Assembly: GCA_001466705.2 (NCBI GenBank)
Contig: LATX02000233.1
Span: 248,001 to 312,000 of the forward strand
Reading direction: 5' to 3'
DNA from: Moniliophthora roreri
Lineage: Eukaryota; Basidiomycota; Agaricomycetes; Agaricales; Marasmiaceae
Length of the DNA stretch: 64,000 nucleotides
The translations under genes were made by a program, and so were the position numbers. Below are positions 35,004-47,542 of this stretch, piece by piece; position 1 is the first letter of the stretch; the number at the start of each line of letters is the position of its first letter. A model generated the notes under the pieces. That model had not been told where the DNA came from. It saw only the letters and a program-made list of their open reading frames with translations, and did no database searches.

Positions 35004-35287
35004 CTTTGATAGTTTAGATTGTGATAGACTAGATGAAATGTAGCGATTTTTCGGTCGTCCAGACGCCGCTTGTGTGTAGTGTGCTGTGGAACGTGCCAAT
35101 TGGTCGTTCGACGTTCAACGAGCTCTGTTTGGGCCTCAAGGGAATAAGCGCCGGTCACACGGTCTTCATGGCTTTGGCACTGTTTGAACATTGAACAGTT
35201 TATAGAAAGTCAAGTACAATATCCAATGTCCTTATTGCGAAGCTAAAAGTCCAGGTGTTATGAATAAAATAGACTATCACATTGATC

Positions 35288-37432
35288 CTAACGGCCGCTA
35301 ACAGTGGCCGCTGTTACCACTGAGTCCCTTCGTGCTACTGAGGGAACGCCAGACGTTTCCTGTGATGGAACTGGCTGTCGGTTTGGATGGTCCGGTATCT
35401 TTTCAATCTCTTTCTTGGCTTCTTCCCAAGCCTCCAGATTCTTCAAACAGTGACATCAACAGCTGCAGATCGCTGAAAGATGTGTAAATACCTTCTTGCA
35501 CCAATCGCGGTGGCTCCTTGCCATACTGATCGCCATCTCCCTGATGTCTGCGACCTTTTGTCGCTGGAAACGATCGAGGTCAGCTTGAATGGTGGAGCTT
35601 GAGTATTTCAGGTCTCGAGCGGCCAAATGCAATGCATCTTCCAACTGTTTTACTCTCTTCAGCAGGGCAGTGGATGGATCGACAAAGAATAGATAACCAC
35701 CTGTGATATTTGCTCTCTATTCTTTGAAATGCCATTCCGTCTTGCAGTCTCCGGATCGACATCCATCATACCATGCAATGTATAGCTCAGCGCGTTGAGA
35801 AAGCCTGTGCCAGGGATACGCGTCCTTCTCCTGGCGGGATTTGGACCCGGATGAGGGGGTAGAACTGGGGTAGACATATCAGCATGTCTCTGTGTCTCAT
35901 CTTGTTCTCCATCTTCGTTTTCCTGTGTAGGCGGAAGGGCCGCTGGAGTACTGCTGCTTAGTCCCCTTTGCCCTAATGCCTCTTCCAGTCGACGAGCCTC
36001 TCGTTCACTTTTCTCCAAATCCTCCAATTGTTCTCGTTTGGTCTCCAGAGCGTCTTGAGTCATTTCGTACTGCACATGTTTCTGATGGCGATACGCGAGC
36101 AGCCTCTTGATAATCGACGAGAACTGGGAATATTCATGCAGAGGCTCTGCCCAATTTTGTTCTAGTTCTTGTAGCTATCAAGGAAGTCAGAGAATGCTGA
36201 AGTCGGGAATTGTGCGGTACGCCTCACAACTTTGGTCGTTGACATGAAGGTAGCATCCACGGCTTGACCGGTTTTCTCAATTGCACCGGAAAGCGGTCCG
36301 CTTTCATTGAGACTAAAACCATTCAACGCAGCACCCAATTCCGAATGATCCTGGGCATAGTCTGACATCTGATGTGAACGAATGATTTTGGGCAAGGGGG
36401 AAAAGAGTGAATTCACCTGTCCACCTCTTGACAGTACGTCGGGTCACTTTCTCCATTGGCCCGCTGAGATGAACTGCAAATTTGTTCGTGAATGCTTCAG
36501 AATCAAGAAAACGTTGATCAGGGTTTCTCAATGGATGAGCAGCTGAAGGGTTTGGTAGTGCGGCGTATGCGGGGGAAGCATTCGGGTCAGTCGGGTTATG
36601 AGAAGGTGCTTTGAGGATGTTCTTCGGTAGGAGTGTGATCGGCGGCGAATTCAAAACTTCGTTCTGCAGTGACTTCGGTTAGTTTGGGTACTTTGAACTA
36701 GTGGCAATAACCTTACCCATGAAACCTCCCCATCCAGGAATCTATGGAATACGTGTTCATTTGAGAGTATTAGGTGCCTTGCAAGGCGATTAAGGAATGT
36801 TTGGAGCATCCGCTTGCGCCTAGCTATCATAGCGGCGTCCTCCTTGGCTTTCGTCTGTTTGACAGCATAATCTCCAATAGTCTGTTTCGATGGAATGGGA
36901 GGAATGATGAGAGTGGGGTAGAGCTTCGTGAGACTCAATCTCAAAGACTCGAACTCGGAATATCGGTGGCTTGCTTGCACATTCTTCAAAGGTGATATCT
37001 AAATGAGTATTCGAAAGCGGCTTGAACGTTTATTGTTGACGCACCCCAGTCTGTATCACATATGTGATGTAGGGGGAGGTAGAGCCCGCAGTCGTCTTGA
37101 GGGCATCTACTATCTGTAAAAAAAAAAAAGAAGACTCGGGTGTGAGTTTTCAATGAACTTGATTGCTGTGGGAAGAGACACACCAGAATTTCAATGTCTT
37201 CTCCTGAGTGTAGTATCCTATCCGTACTACAGCAAAAATCGGTCTTGAATGTGGTCTGCGCTTGCCGATGAGATCCTTGTGAAGGAAAAGGTCTATTTGG
37301 AGACTGTGGCGACGACAATTGGCGAGCCGGATTGAGAGGTGGTGAAGGAGGTTCGGATACGTCGATTTGTGCCGTAGATGAAGCTTCAGAAGAATGCGTT
37401 TCGAATGGGTTTTCGTCTTCAAAGCCGTCCAT
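35288..37432 (-). CDS. SNX41: Sorting nexin SNX41 (PX-BAR, Atg20/Snx41 group)
   Basis: Peripheral endosomal protein for cargo retrieval to the Golgi and selective autophagy. Residues 1-80 are disordered and Pro-rich (MDGFEDENPFETHSS). The PX domain follows: YITYVIQTG, HRYSEFESLRLSLTKLYPTL (the RYSEF arginine contacts PI3P), IIPPIPSKQTIGDYAVKQTK and RRKRMLQTFLNRLARHLILS, ending FHRFLDGEVSW. A Snx41-specific linker and the BAR-like coiled-coil region come next (LQELEQNWAEPLHEYSQFSS, ALETKREQLEDLEKSEREAR), then the diagnostic LHGMMDVDPETARRNGISKN and LEDALHLAARDLKYSSSTIQ. The C-terminus ends VTAATVSGR. Several introns are clear, including a T-rich one at 37110-37178. The start at 37432 is the first ATG. 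Confidence 0.88.
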
Positions 37433-37645
37433 GAAAGCGTGGTTTGAACGATAAAATGAGACCTATGGACGCTCGTTACTGTCTGTAGGAGATGGTGCAG
37501 AGACAGAATTTGCCGTGTTGACCGCGTCAGTGCCGGTTAGTTTACTTTTATGGGCTTGCGATCACATTCACACACACTCCTTGTCGATGACGATGTAGCG
37601 GTTCGCTGGCCAATCTTTTAGTTCGGCTACATGAAACAGTGAAGA

Positions 37646-39479
37646 CTATCCAAATAATCTAAATCCGTTCATCTTAGAGTCCAAGGAAATCCCTGTGCTA
37701 GATGCTTCCTCCCGACTTTGAACTTCGAATCTTTTCCCAAGCACAGATGCGAAAAGCTCGTCGATTTGTTCATCGTGCCATGCTCCTCGTATAGTGACAG
37801 GTACCACAAAGTTTCGCAGCTTTTCGTGAACCTCGTACCTAATAATCAGACCGAGTGTAAGTGTAGGCCAGGAAATAAAAAAGAAATTATAAGAACGAAC
37901 CGAATCTTTCTCCCTTTACTCGCTTTCGTATCGACGTTCTTCTTCGCCCTCCTCTCTTTTTGCGCAATCATCCAATCCGCAGACCCAGATGCACCCCGAG
38001 CATCAATCACGTCTCTCAACAACTGTTGGTAGAAATCTGTATCATCGAAGATTTCCATGTCTTGCTTCTCATCTCCATCACTGGGTGACACGCCAAGGCG
38101 TTCGCCTTTCCCGCGCCAAACTCGAGTCCTTGACAGCAGTTTGGCCTGGTCTAAAAGGTGCTCGTCTACGAGTTGTACGGCCCCTTTGATTTGTTGTTGG
38201 TCCTTTGAGAACGCGTTCCTGTTAGCAGGAAGAAGGACAGATGGGGCGACTGCTTGAATCTTAGACGACCATTTGGCGAGCGTTTGTATCAGATGGGGAT
38301 GATGTCTAGATGAAATTATTGAAGAGCTCACGAAGAATTATTGGAACATATGGAACACTCACGAGCGTTCAAAGGCAGATGCCGTGTTACTAGCTTCTAT
38401 CAGGGAGGTTTCGCACTCTGGAAGAAAATCTATATCTGTACGACGTTTCTTTCGGGGCGGCAATGAAAGCGACTCGCTGGAGGCTAATCTCTGCGAAAAA
38501 GTCAGGAAAGAATGGCCGAGTTCCAATGAACGAAAATACCTCCTGGAGAGACATAATCTCCTGCGACAAGAGAGTAGCTTCCTCCATTACGCGTTTCAAA
38601 GACTCTTTGCATTCGGCTGATTTTGAGAAATTTTGCCAATGTTCAGCCTTTGAACCGTCAGCAATCGACCGAAGATGGATGAAAACTAAATAACAGTACC
38701 GAAAGTCGGTTTGATGCCGTCGTTGACTTTTGGAGCTGTATTCGAGCGTCCAGTAAAGTATCCCAGATATCCTAAGGTAGGACTGTAAGCCATAATTCAA
38801 ATTGGTGCTATCCACAGGACGTACAATTTGTTTAGACACTGCTACACCCTTTTCCCGATCTTCATCGCGTTTCTGTCGAAGCGTAGCGCTCAAACCATCT
38901 GTCTCCGCAGGTAGTGTCTCCCTGCGGGTATTCATCTCGTCGCGACCGGGCGTAGCTTCCTCTTCTTCCTCTTCAGATTCTGATTGACCGTCGTCGTCGC
39001 TTTGTGGTTGTTCCTCAGGTTCGTCGTCGTCTTTCTCATCTTCCTCGGCATCATTCGATTCTTCCCCGGAGGAGTTGCCTTCTAACAGTTCTTTTCGACT
39101 CGTCTTTACACCATCATACTTGGGGTCAGAAATACTGTCCTGCAGTCGGCGAAGGCTGCTAGGTCTACGAGAAACTCGATGAATTAGTCTCCGAAAACCG
39201 GGAGAGCAGCACTCACTCAACGTCTACATAGTGATCCCTTGCGCCAGATCCTTCTTCTGGTCCTTCTACATCGCTGTCATTTCGAGCATTTCCAATAAAA
39301 TCCTCAGTATCGATATCTTCATCCTAGTGTAAGCCTCTTATGTTTGGATTGGAGTTTAGATTCTACCTGGTGCTGGAGTATCCAGTCGAGCAATTTGCTG
39401 TGCAAGTGAGAGACCTCAGATTCAAAAATTAGTTCGGCATTGTTAAGCTGAAAAATGAGTGGAACGTACGTTTGGCCAT
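37646..39479 (-). CDS. BFR2: BFR2/AATF small-subunit processome protein
   Basis: Nucleolar protein of the small-subunit processome needed for 18S rRNA maturation. The N-terminus is split: ATGGCCAAAC, then after an intron LSLAQQIARLDTPAP, which matches the family's SLAQQIAxLxxPAP. Next come DEDIDTEDFIGNARNDSD and ARDHYVDVEPSSLRRLQ with SDPKYDGVKTSRKEL. A long acidic tract (EESNDAEEDEKDDDEPEEQP) follows, as in AATF. The C-terminal TRAUB domain shows DDTDFYQQLLRDVIDARG, KASKGRKIRYEVHEKLRNF and WHDEQIDELFASVLGKRF. The junction between PAP and DEDIDTED near 39325-39370 does not close in phase with the visible GT-AG ends, so one small exon or an unusual splice site is missing from my model. It is head-to-head with POL3. 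Confidence 0.87.
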
Positions 39480-39641
39480 GTCAAAGGACTCCTCGGAGAA
39501 ATGAAATTTTGGTGACAAAAGCGTGAGAATGATGGTAAGTACAACCTGTGACATCGCGAGCTGTCACACACCCTCCAAGACGCGTTCCCTCATCATCGCA
39601 TTCACCTTATGCCAGGTCCTCTTACCTCCTCAAAGGCCAAT
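39480..39641. promoter_or_regulatory. Short bidirectional promoter region BFR2/POL3
   Basis: Only 162 bases separate the two start codons, so both promoters must overlap here or extend into the opposite gene. No factor site was identified with confidence. Confidence 0.6.
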
Positions 39642-42600
39642 ATGCCACAATCTAATAAGAGGCATGTTCTCATTTATCTTATATTCTTCATCATTCTTGA
39701 CCTATGTCATAGGGTGAAACTTGAGGCGGACACGCAGCCTGCCCCCAAGAAACGGAAACTGGAGTCTCCTTCCTTTGGTTCTCAAGGGTCTCAATCCCAA
39801 TCATCATTCGTGGATGTACTGGAGAGGCTTAAGGAGGAGAGTGGCGAGAAACCTGGTGCGTTGCTGGCATCCACGTCTTGCATCCGATGATTACTCATAC
39901 TCTGGTCAGAGGCCGAAGGAGGTGCAAATTGCTGGTCGAGGCCCCCTCTTCCACCTATTAATGAAAAAAAGGATACCATTGGTGGGTCAGCAGAATTTCG
40001 ATGAGAAGGGTTCTAATACGTTGACACGCTATTAGTATTTCAACAAATCGACGTGGAAAACTGTAGCGAGGGGCAGCGACCATTGTTACGTATCTATGGA
40101 GTCACTGAGGTGGGTTATACGCTATCGTTTCATTCAAAAGTATATGAACATGTTCTCGTAGGCTGGTCACAGTGTTCTCGCCCACATTCACGATTTCTTG
40201 CCATATTTTTATGTCGCGCAGCCCCGTGGCTTCCAAGAAGATGATCTAGATGCTTTTCGACAGTACCTCAATGTCAGTCTCTTGACACGCCTAGGTCCAT
40301 TTATCATTCAAACGTTCGTTTTAGTCACAAACGGTTGACGGTGCAGTCAAGTACGTGGAAATTGTGAAGAAGCGCACATTGTGGGGGTATAGAGGAGACG
40401 CTACTGTTCCTTTCATCAAGATCACTCTCACGAATCCCCAATATGTTCCCAAAGTTCGAGATAAGTTTTCAGCGCCAATGACCTCTTCTGGCGACGTGTT
40501 GACATTACGCCTCTTTACGTCTCTTCGAGCGCAACGAATGTCACTTCAGGGATGCCTTTGCTCGATCAGTAGGCGACCCGTATCCAACCTTCGAAAGCAA
40601 CATCGCGTTTACTCTGAGATTCATGATTGATACCAAGGTTTGTTGCGAATGGCAACTTGTTAATTCTTTCTAATCGAATCCTAGGTTGTTGGGATGAACT
40701 GGATCGAAGTTCCCGCAGGGAAATACAAGTTAGCTTCCGCCGAAAAGAAGAAGTCGCACTGTCAGATAGAAATCGATTTGAAGTGAGTGATTCTTTTCGG
40801 TGAACCGCTGTATTTTTGACCTCCGTTTCTAGATATAATGATTTCATCTCACACGCACCGGACGGAGAATGGTCGAAAATTGCCCCACTCCGAATTCTTA
40901 GCTTCGATATCGAATGCGCTGGTCGAAAGGGGATTTTCCCAGAGCCCTCGAAAGACCCTGTTATTCAAATCGCGAACATGGTTACACGCCAAGGTATGCC
41001 GCTGGTAAGAAATGTAACGTTAGCACTGAATTGTTCGTTAGGGGAATCCCAACCCTTTATCCGGAACGTCTTCACTCTTAATACGTGTTCTCATATTGTG
41101 GGATCCCAGGTTATCTCCTTTGAAGATGAAGCCAAACTGCTCATCGCATGGGCTAACTTTGTTGAAGAAGTGGACCCAGACGTCGTAATCGGGTACAACA
41201 TCGCAAACTTCGATTTCCCTTATTTGATGGACCGAGCGCAAGCATTGAAGGCCAAGAAGTTTCCCTTCTTAGGGCGTCTGCGAGGTATGGCTTTGTGTCC
41301 TGCTATCTTCGTGTACCAGCCTGTTTACTCGTCCGTTCCAGGTCAGCAAACGAAAGTGAGGGAGACTCACTTCTCGTCGAAGGCATATGGACAGAGAGAT
41401 TCTAAAGACACCGTTCTCGATGGGCGCTTGCAACTCGATATTCTGCAGTTCATGCAAAGGGAACATAAGCTACGGAGCTACTCTCTAAACTCCGTTTGTG
41501 CGCAATTCCTTGGGGAGCAGAAAGAGGATGTCCATCATTCAGTGATTACGGACCTCCAGAACGGTACCCCGGAGTCCCGTCGACGACTTGCTGTTTACTG
41601 TTTGAAGGTTAGCTTGGGCAGCTCTTAGCTAGATCCGATGCTCAATCATTCTTACGCTTCAGGATGCATATCTGCCCCAACGGTTGATGGATAAGCTAAT
41701 GTGCTTCGTCAACTATATTGAAATGGCTAGGGTCACTGGTGTCCCATTCAATTATCTTCTTGCCCGAGGACAATCTATCAAGGTATTATCGCAACTTTTC
41801 CGCAGGGCCAATGAGGAAGGTTACCTCATTCCGTCTCTGAAGGGAGAGGGTGAGTGTGAATATTGCGTGACTTATGTGCTCTGCTAATAGAGTTCAGGTT
41901 CTGACGAGCAGTACGAAGGTGCAACTGTCATCGAACCAAGGAAGGGTTACTACGATGTGCCTATCGCCACACTCGATTTCAGCTCACTATATCCCTCGAT
42001 TATGATGGCGCACAACCTGTGTTATACGACTCTAGTGGAAAAAGCGACCATCGAGCGCTTGAATTTGGTCAAGGATGTCGACTACATCCAGACTCCAAAT
42101 AACGGTATGTTCTTTAGTTAAATGTGACAATATCTTAATGTTTCTTTCAAGATTACTTCGTTACTACTGCAAAGCGGAAAGGTCTCCTACCTGCTGTTCT
42201 TGAAGACCTTATAGCTGCTCGTAAACGAGCCAAGACTGATTTGAAGAAGGAAACTGATCCATTTAAACGTGCCGTCTTGGATGGACGTCAGCTTGCATTG
42301 AAGGTAATGAGTCTTCACCGATGCTGTCATACTATAGACCTATTTAACTCATTCGTTTCTAGATCAGCGCCAACTCCGTCTATGGGTTTACCGGTGCGAC
42401 TATTGGCAAACTGCCTTGTCTTGCAATTTCATCAAGTACCACTGCTTACGGTCGACAAATGATTGAGAAAACTAAACAGGTGAGAATCATTCAAAGTACT
42501 TACAGCAGTGACTTACCTCACCCTGTTGCAGGAAGTCGAGGCGGAATACAGTATCGCGAATGGTCATGCCTACGATGCCACGGTCATCTACGGTGACACA

Positions 42601-44020
42601 GATTCGGTCATGATACGATTTGGACCAAAAGATTTGAAGTCGGTCATGGCTCTCGGAAGCCAAGCCGCCGACTTCGTCACCGCCAAATTTGTCAAACCAA
42701 TTAAGTTGGAGTTCGAGAAAGTATATTTCCCTTACCTTCTGATCAGTAAGAAGCGTTACGCGGGTCTTTACTGGACTCGACCCGAGAAGTATGACAAGAT
42801 GGATACCAAGGGCATCGAGGTGAGGTTTACTCCAAAGGCGTATCGTTGGCATCTCTGATTCGTTTGCGATAGACCGTTCGAAGAGATAATTGCCGTCTAG
42901 TGTCCACTGTCATTGAGACATGTCTGCACAAGATGCTGATCGATCGCGACGTCCGAGCCGCGGAAGAGTGGGTCCTTTCAGCCTTGCAAACTTCTACTCG
43001 TGGTAACATTTTTACCTTCTTCAGCTACGTGAAGCAAACGATATCAGATCTTCTGCAGAACAAGATTGACATGTCGCAACTGGTGATCACAAAGGCATTA
43101 GCAAAGGCCGGTAAGTATTTTCTTTCGATGTTCTTACCACATCTAAACGTATCTCTTTTCCCACGTAGACTATGCTGCCAAACAGGCGCACGTCGAACTT
43201 GCTGAGCGTATGAAACAACGCGATGCCGGTTCAGCACCCGCGCTGGGTGATCGTGTGGCATATGTTATCGTGAAAGGCATTAAAGGTTAGTTTGGTTCAC
43301 TGTATCCAAGATCAACCAACAACTTCCCGAGTAGGCGCTGCTGCATACGAGAAATCAGAAGATCCTCTTTTCGTTCTCGAGAATAACATACCCGTTGATA
43401 CCCGATATTACCTCGATAATCAGCTTTCCAAACCATTGATGCGAATCTTCGAACCCATACTAGGGGAGAAATCATCCGCGTTGTGTGAGTATCTTAGATT
43501 AGGCAGTTCACACCTACTAATTTCGATATAGTATCCGGTGATCACACAAGGACAATCCAAATCGCAACGCCAACGGTCGGGGGATTGATGAAGTTTGCGG
43601 TGAAGACTATCACATGTCTCGGTTGCAAAACACCCCTCCGAGCCAACAACAGCCTGAATAGTGCGTACTGGCTTTCTTGTATCGTGTCGATGATGATTAC
43701 TCAACTTGCCGCAGAGGAAGGCGCTGTTTGTAACAATTGCAGGCCCCGGCTACCTGAGTTGTATCAGAGACAAGTCAGTCAGGCTTCTGAATTGCAAGTC
43801 CGATTCTCTCGGCTGTGGACACAGTGTCAGCGATGTCAAGGCTCTTTGCACCAGGTATAGTTGCATGATTGGTATTTGGGGCAGCGTTCTGAGAATGTTT
43901 TAATAGGACGTCTTGTGTACCAGTAAAGATTGCCCCATTTTCTACATGAGGAAGAAAGCTCAAAAAGACGTCGAGGATGCGAACGCGGTGTTAGAACGAT
44001 TTGACACGGATATTTGGTGA
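39642..44020 (+). CDS. POL3: DNA polymerase delta catalytic subunit
   Basis: Replicative lagging-strand polymerase with proofreading exonuclease. The start MPQSNKR is a 20-base exon joined through a GC-AG intron to [17 protein letters not shown], a basic nuclear signal. All catalytic motifs are present. Exonuclease: [36 protein letters not shown] and YCLKDAYLP. Polymerase: [18 protein letters not shown] (motif A), [20 protein letters not shown] (B) and [14 protein letters not shown] (C). The C-terminal metal sites are CLGCKTPL with CNNC (CysA) and CQRCQ with [12 protein letters not shown] (CysB). The protein ends [10 protein letters not shown]. About 18 introns are used. The one at 40461-40518 closes in frame only as AT-AC (ATAAGT...TTTAC), giving [19 protein letters not shown]. 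Confidence 0.96.
40461..40518 (+). other. Apparent AT-AC intron in POL3
   Basis: Exon end GTTCGAG, then ATAAGT at 40461-40466 and CTCTTTAC ending at 40518, followed by GTCTCTTCGAG. Splicing here gives [13 protein letters not shown] in frame, as in the polymerase delta family. The GT-AG alternatives either break the frame, drop part of the conserved segment or need a 34-base intron. The length of 58 bases is typical of this gene. Confidence 0.65.
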
Positions 44021-44342
44021 TCTGACGAATACTTGTCATTCGTATCCAAATATTTCTCTTTGTACCACTCAACAGTATCGCAGGCCAAGTTGTATCATAT
44101 CATGAATCGCATAGCATACTCCCATTCAAGGGCCAGATCTAATCAAGTCGCAGCCGAGCCAGCGGGCAGTGTATACTGTAGCAAGTACAGAAGGTTTGAC
44201 TTTAGGTAGTATATTATAATGCGCTGTAAATCAAGATTGGATCGAATCAGGTCACAAAGCCAAAAAAGTGCAAAGGTGAAAACCGATAGCGTATAGAGGT
44301 CATAACTTAATAAATTAGTATGATAGATGTTACTGAGCATAG
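44021..44342. other. Convergent intergenic region POL3/BRN1
   Basis: A/T-rich tail-to-tail stretch of 322 bases; both 3' UTRs expected. Nothing else seen. Confidence 0.5.
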
Positions 44343-47104
44343 CTAAACTACTCCGACAACCTCAGGATCTCGATATATCTGGAAAAAGGTGGTCAGTGTT
44401 GGAGCGTAATAATGATCAGTGGTGCTTCATACCTTCACGTCCCAGAGGTTTCCAACTTTATTGACTTCTGAATCTCCACTCATCGACGACCCGCCTTCAA
44501 GCTTGAGTCCCTGTTCATTTGCGAGATGTAACAAGCAGATGAAACAGTAGCTGGTACTGATATCTTGCATCTTATCGCGTGGATAGACTTTGTGGAGGTT
44601 GGTGATGACGGTGTCAAACTGACGAGCTTCAGAAGGATCGATAGCTTTGACGTCCTCGTCAACGTCCTAAGAAGCACCATTAAGGGACACTGGATATTGG
44701 GTCAAACGTTGCGACGTACCATGAAGTCATCGTCGGGCCTCTTTGGAGAGTCGACCATGTCGAGTTCTTTCCAAATGTTGTCCTTGAGCTTCCGTACGTC
44801 AACTCTTTTGGAGCGTTTAGAATACTTGATGGTCTCGGGCTTGACGCGTCGTGATTGCCCTTGGGTGCTGGCCAATAGGTCCTGATCTTCAGGGTCTACT
44901 GGGCCAGCTCCATCGCCATCATAGATATCATCAAATCCAGGACCCATGTCATCATAGTCGTCGTTGAAGAATTGAGTATTGAATGGGATGGCACCACCAA
45001 CAGCTGAAGAGTCTGTGAGGATGTGTTTGACTCTGAACGACCTTCACGTACTGTCGTCTGGATCATTTTCTCTACCCCTCTCAGCAGCTTGCTCAGCCGC
45101 CTGAGCCCAAAAGTTTTCGTCCACTCCTTCGTCGCCGGAAGCCCGACCCGGTGCACCTCGGTCGTTGGGCGTTTGCAACTGCAAGATAGTCAGAGCCGTT
45201 TACAAGAAAGGGAAACATGGCTCACCCTGAACTTGGGTTTGAGGAACAGGCTCACAAGCTGGTCACTAGAGAAGTGCATATCGTCTGGAAGGGTGTGGTT
45301 GTTTCTCTCTTTCCCCTTGCGCCTTAACTTTTTGCCGGCGGCCGTGGTTCCAGGCAGGTTGATAGACGTTCCCTTACCCGGAGGAGCGAAGAGTTCCTTA
45401 ATAATCTGCTTTGGATCCTTTGCAGACGGAGCAAGGAAATCAATTTTGAAAGCCTCCTTCTTCTCCCGTCGCTTGGGCTCCTTCGGTGCTCCGGAATCGG
45501 CGTCCGCTGTAGGACAATGAGACAGGACGGTCACCCAATAATAGTGAACTCACTCTTCCTGATAACCCTCCTCAATTTCCAATGCTCAGGACCGGCCCAA
45601 TTCTTCATGAACGTCTTGTCGAAGTAATCCATCATCCCTCCGTCGTTATCATCAGTCATAGCCAGAATGAGATTTCTCTTTTGTGGCGCTTGACGAGGAT
45701 CAAATGGAACGTAGGATCCTCCTCCCTCCGGAGCCTCTCCAGACTGGTCGAAGTCACCCTGTGGAGTATCTCCATAATCCACTCCGCCCAACATATCACT
45801 AGTGGCAAAATCGTCCTGAACGGCATCATCCCCAGTGAAGAAGTCCTGAGCCATATCACCCCCGCCTACATCAAAAGTGGTGCCGAAATCACCACCGTCA
45901 TCGTCATCGTCATCCAAGGTGGTGTTATCTTGGAAAAACGTAGTCTCTTCAAGCGAAAAGGCGCTCTTTGAGAATGAGAAGTCCTCGAGAGAATGTGAAA
46001 TTGCCTTCGACTCCAAGGCATTCAAGTCGGGTAGGAAGTCATCTTAAAACAATTAGCTATCATTTCCCATATCGTTGAAACTTACTCACTTTTCAACTGA
46101 GTCAAATCAATCAAGTCCTCTGGTTCTTCGACGTCCTCTTCGTCCTCGACTTTACTGATGGAATCGCTGGCATCAAACACCACTCTGAGACTTCCGTCCT
46201 GTCCAACTCCTAGACTCAGGTGGTTCATGAGCAATCCTTGAGCGCCGCCTTCATCGAAATCAGCACAAGTCTTGCGGAAGAGGGGATCGACGCTGAACTC
46301 GAGGTCCAACTTTTTGACCCGAAGCTGCGACGGATCTTTAGCCAGTGTCGCGACGGACCGAGTGCTCTTCTTCTTCCTCTCCTTCACGTTTTCTTCATCC
46401 TGGTTGTCCGAACCAGCGCCGTCATCTTCATCGTCGCTGCCCATACCCCCTGATGCGAGATTGCTAGCGAGTTTCGCCGTCTCGGTTCCAACACTATCTA
46501 CTCGGCTTGTCCAAATCTTGACGCATCCATCCAGTGTACAGGAGGCCCGTTGAAAGTTGATTGAGTTATCATCATTATTGCGGAGTAGAGACATATCGTG
46601 AAAGTAGTCAATCAACGCAAAGGTCCAAGCGTTGGCAGCGTTGACTTTCTAGAGGCGCAAAATAAGCAATATGAAGAGAGAGAGAGATACTCTCATAACA
46701 CGTACATTTTCTGTCGCTACTTTCATCCAATTTTCATAATTATTGAGGACGTTCTCATCCACCGTGATCAGAGTTGGCGCAGCTACAGTCGTCAGCTGCT
46801 GTTTCTGCTTCACTGTTCGAGACGAGTCCGCCTGGTCTTGTCCTTCCTCTTGCCCTGGATGTTCAACAACTGTGATTCTGGTGCTCTTCCTCCGTCTTCG
46901 CTTCTCAGCTGCATCGTCGTTGACATCAACAGGCCTTTGAACGCGGGCCCCTGAATCTGAAGCAAAACTCCCGTCTAGGTCTTGAGGGTGAGCCTCGCTA
47001 AGTCTCTTCCGAATCTTTGCGCGTTGAGGCCTTGGAGTATCTGGCTCAGTTCCAGGATCTGATTCACCGTCGTAGAGCGGTTGGGAATGCTGAGCGCGCG
47101 CCAT
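44343..47104 (-). CDS. BRN1: Condensin complex subunit 2 (kleisin Brn1/CAP-H)
   Basis: Kleisin subunit that bridges the SMC2/SMC4 heads of condensin during mitotic chromosome compaction. Exons 47104-46706, 46648-46090, 46042-45554, 45506-45226, 45178-45052, 45012-44720, 44666-44433 and 44378-44343 join in phase to 805 residues. Family blocks are clear: NAANAWTFALIDYFHDMSLL and SINFQRASCTLDGCVKIWTS near the N-terminus, VDPLFRKTCADFDEGGAQGL, then an Asp-rich central part and HWKLRRVIRK. Further on are FWAQAAEQAAE, VRKLKDNIWKELDMV and, at the end, DVKAIDPSEARQFDTVITNL with HLANEQGLKLEG. The N-terminal 100 residues are disordered with basic nuclear signals and S/T-P sites. The last exon encodes only 11 residues. 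Confidence 0.95.
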
Positions 47105-47542
47105 CGTTGTCTTCAACAAAGTGAAGTTACGCACGTGACGCCCAACCGCGTCAGTCACATCCAGTCACATGTGTGATCTGGTGTGACCAAGGCCCGTATG
47201 ACGACGGTTCTGGGTTCACAGCCCTAGGACTCGCGGCGAGCTCCCCCGACAGGCTATTCACAGACCTGTGAGCCTCCATCTGGTGCACTGAAAGAAAAGA
47301 CTAAGTAGATTCTCATCCCCATGTTTTACGTAAGGCCGCCCTTCGTCCCTGCAATGACAATTATGACATCCGTGTCAATAGATTTCAAGCGAAGTCGAGT
47401 CGTCGACTATAAAATCAAATCTCATGCCACTGGATATTCTTGGCTCCTCGATTTCCCAGCTCTTAGCGGACTAGAGCGATATTCTCGTCGATTACTCGAG
47501 CAGGAGCTTCCACAAGCTCTGGGGTCTGAGGCCCTTCCACTA
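47105..47542. promoter_or_regulatory. Divergent intergenic region BRN1/DUF6533 gene
   Basis: About 440 bases. Close to BRN1 there is a short imperfect tandem of TCAGTCACATCCAGTCACAT at 47150-47170. An open frame at 47321-47545 has no family resemblance. No factor site assigned. Confidence 0.45.

Noticed and set aside
42487..42852. Open frame antisense to POL3 motif C exon
   Set aside because: Shadow of a conserved polymerase exon; no independent support.
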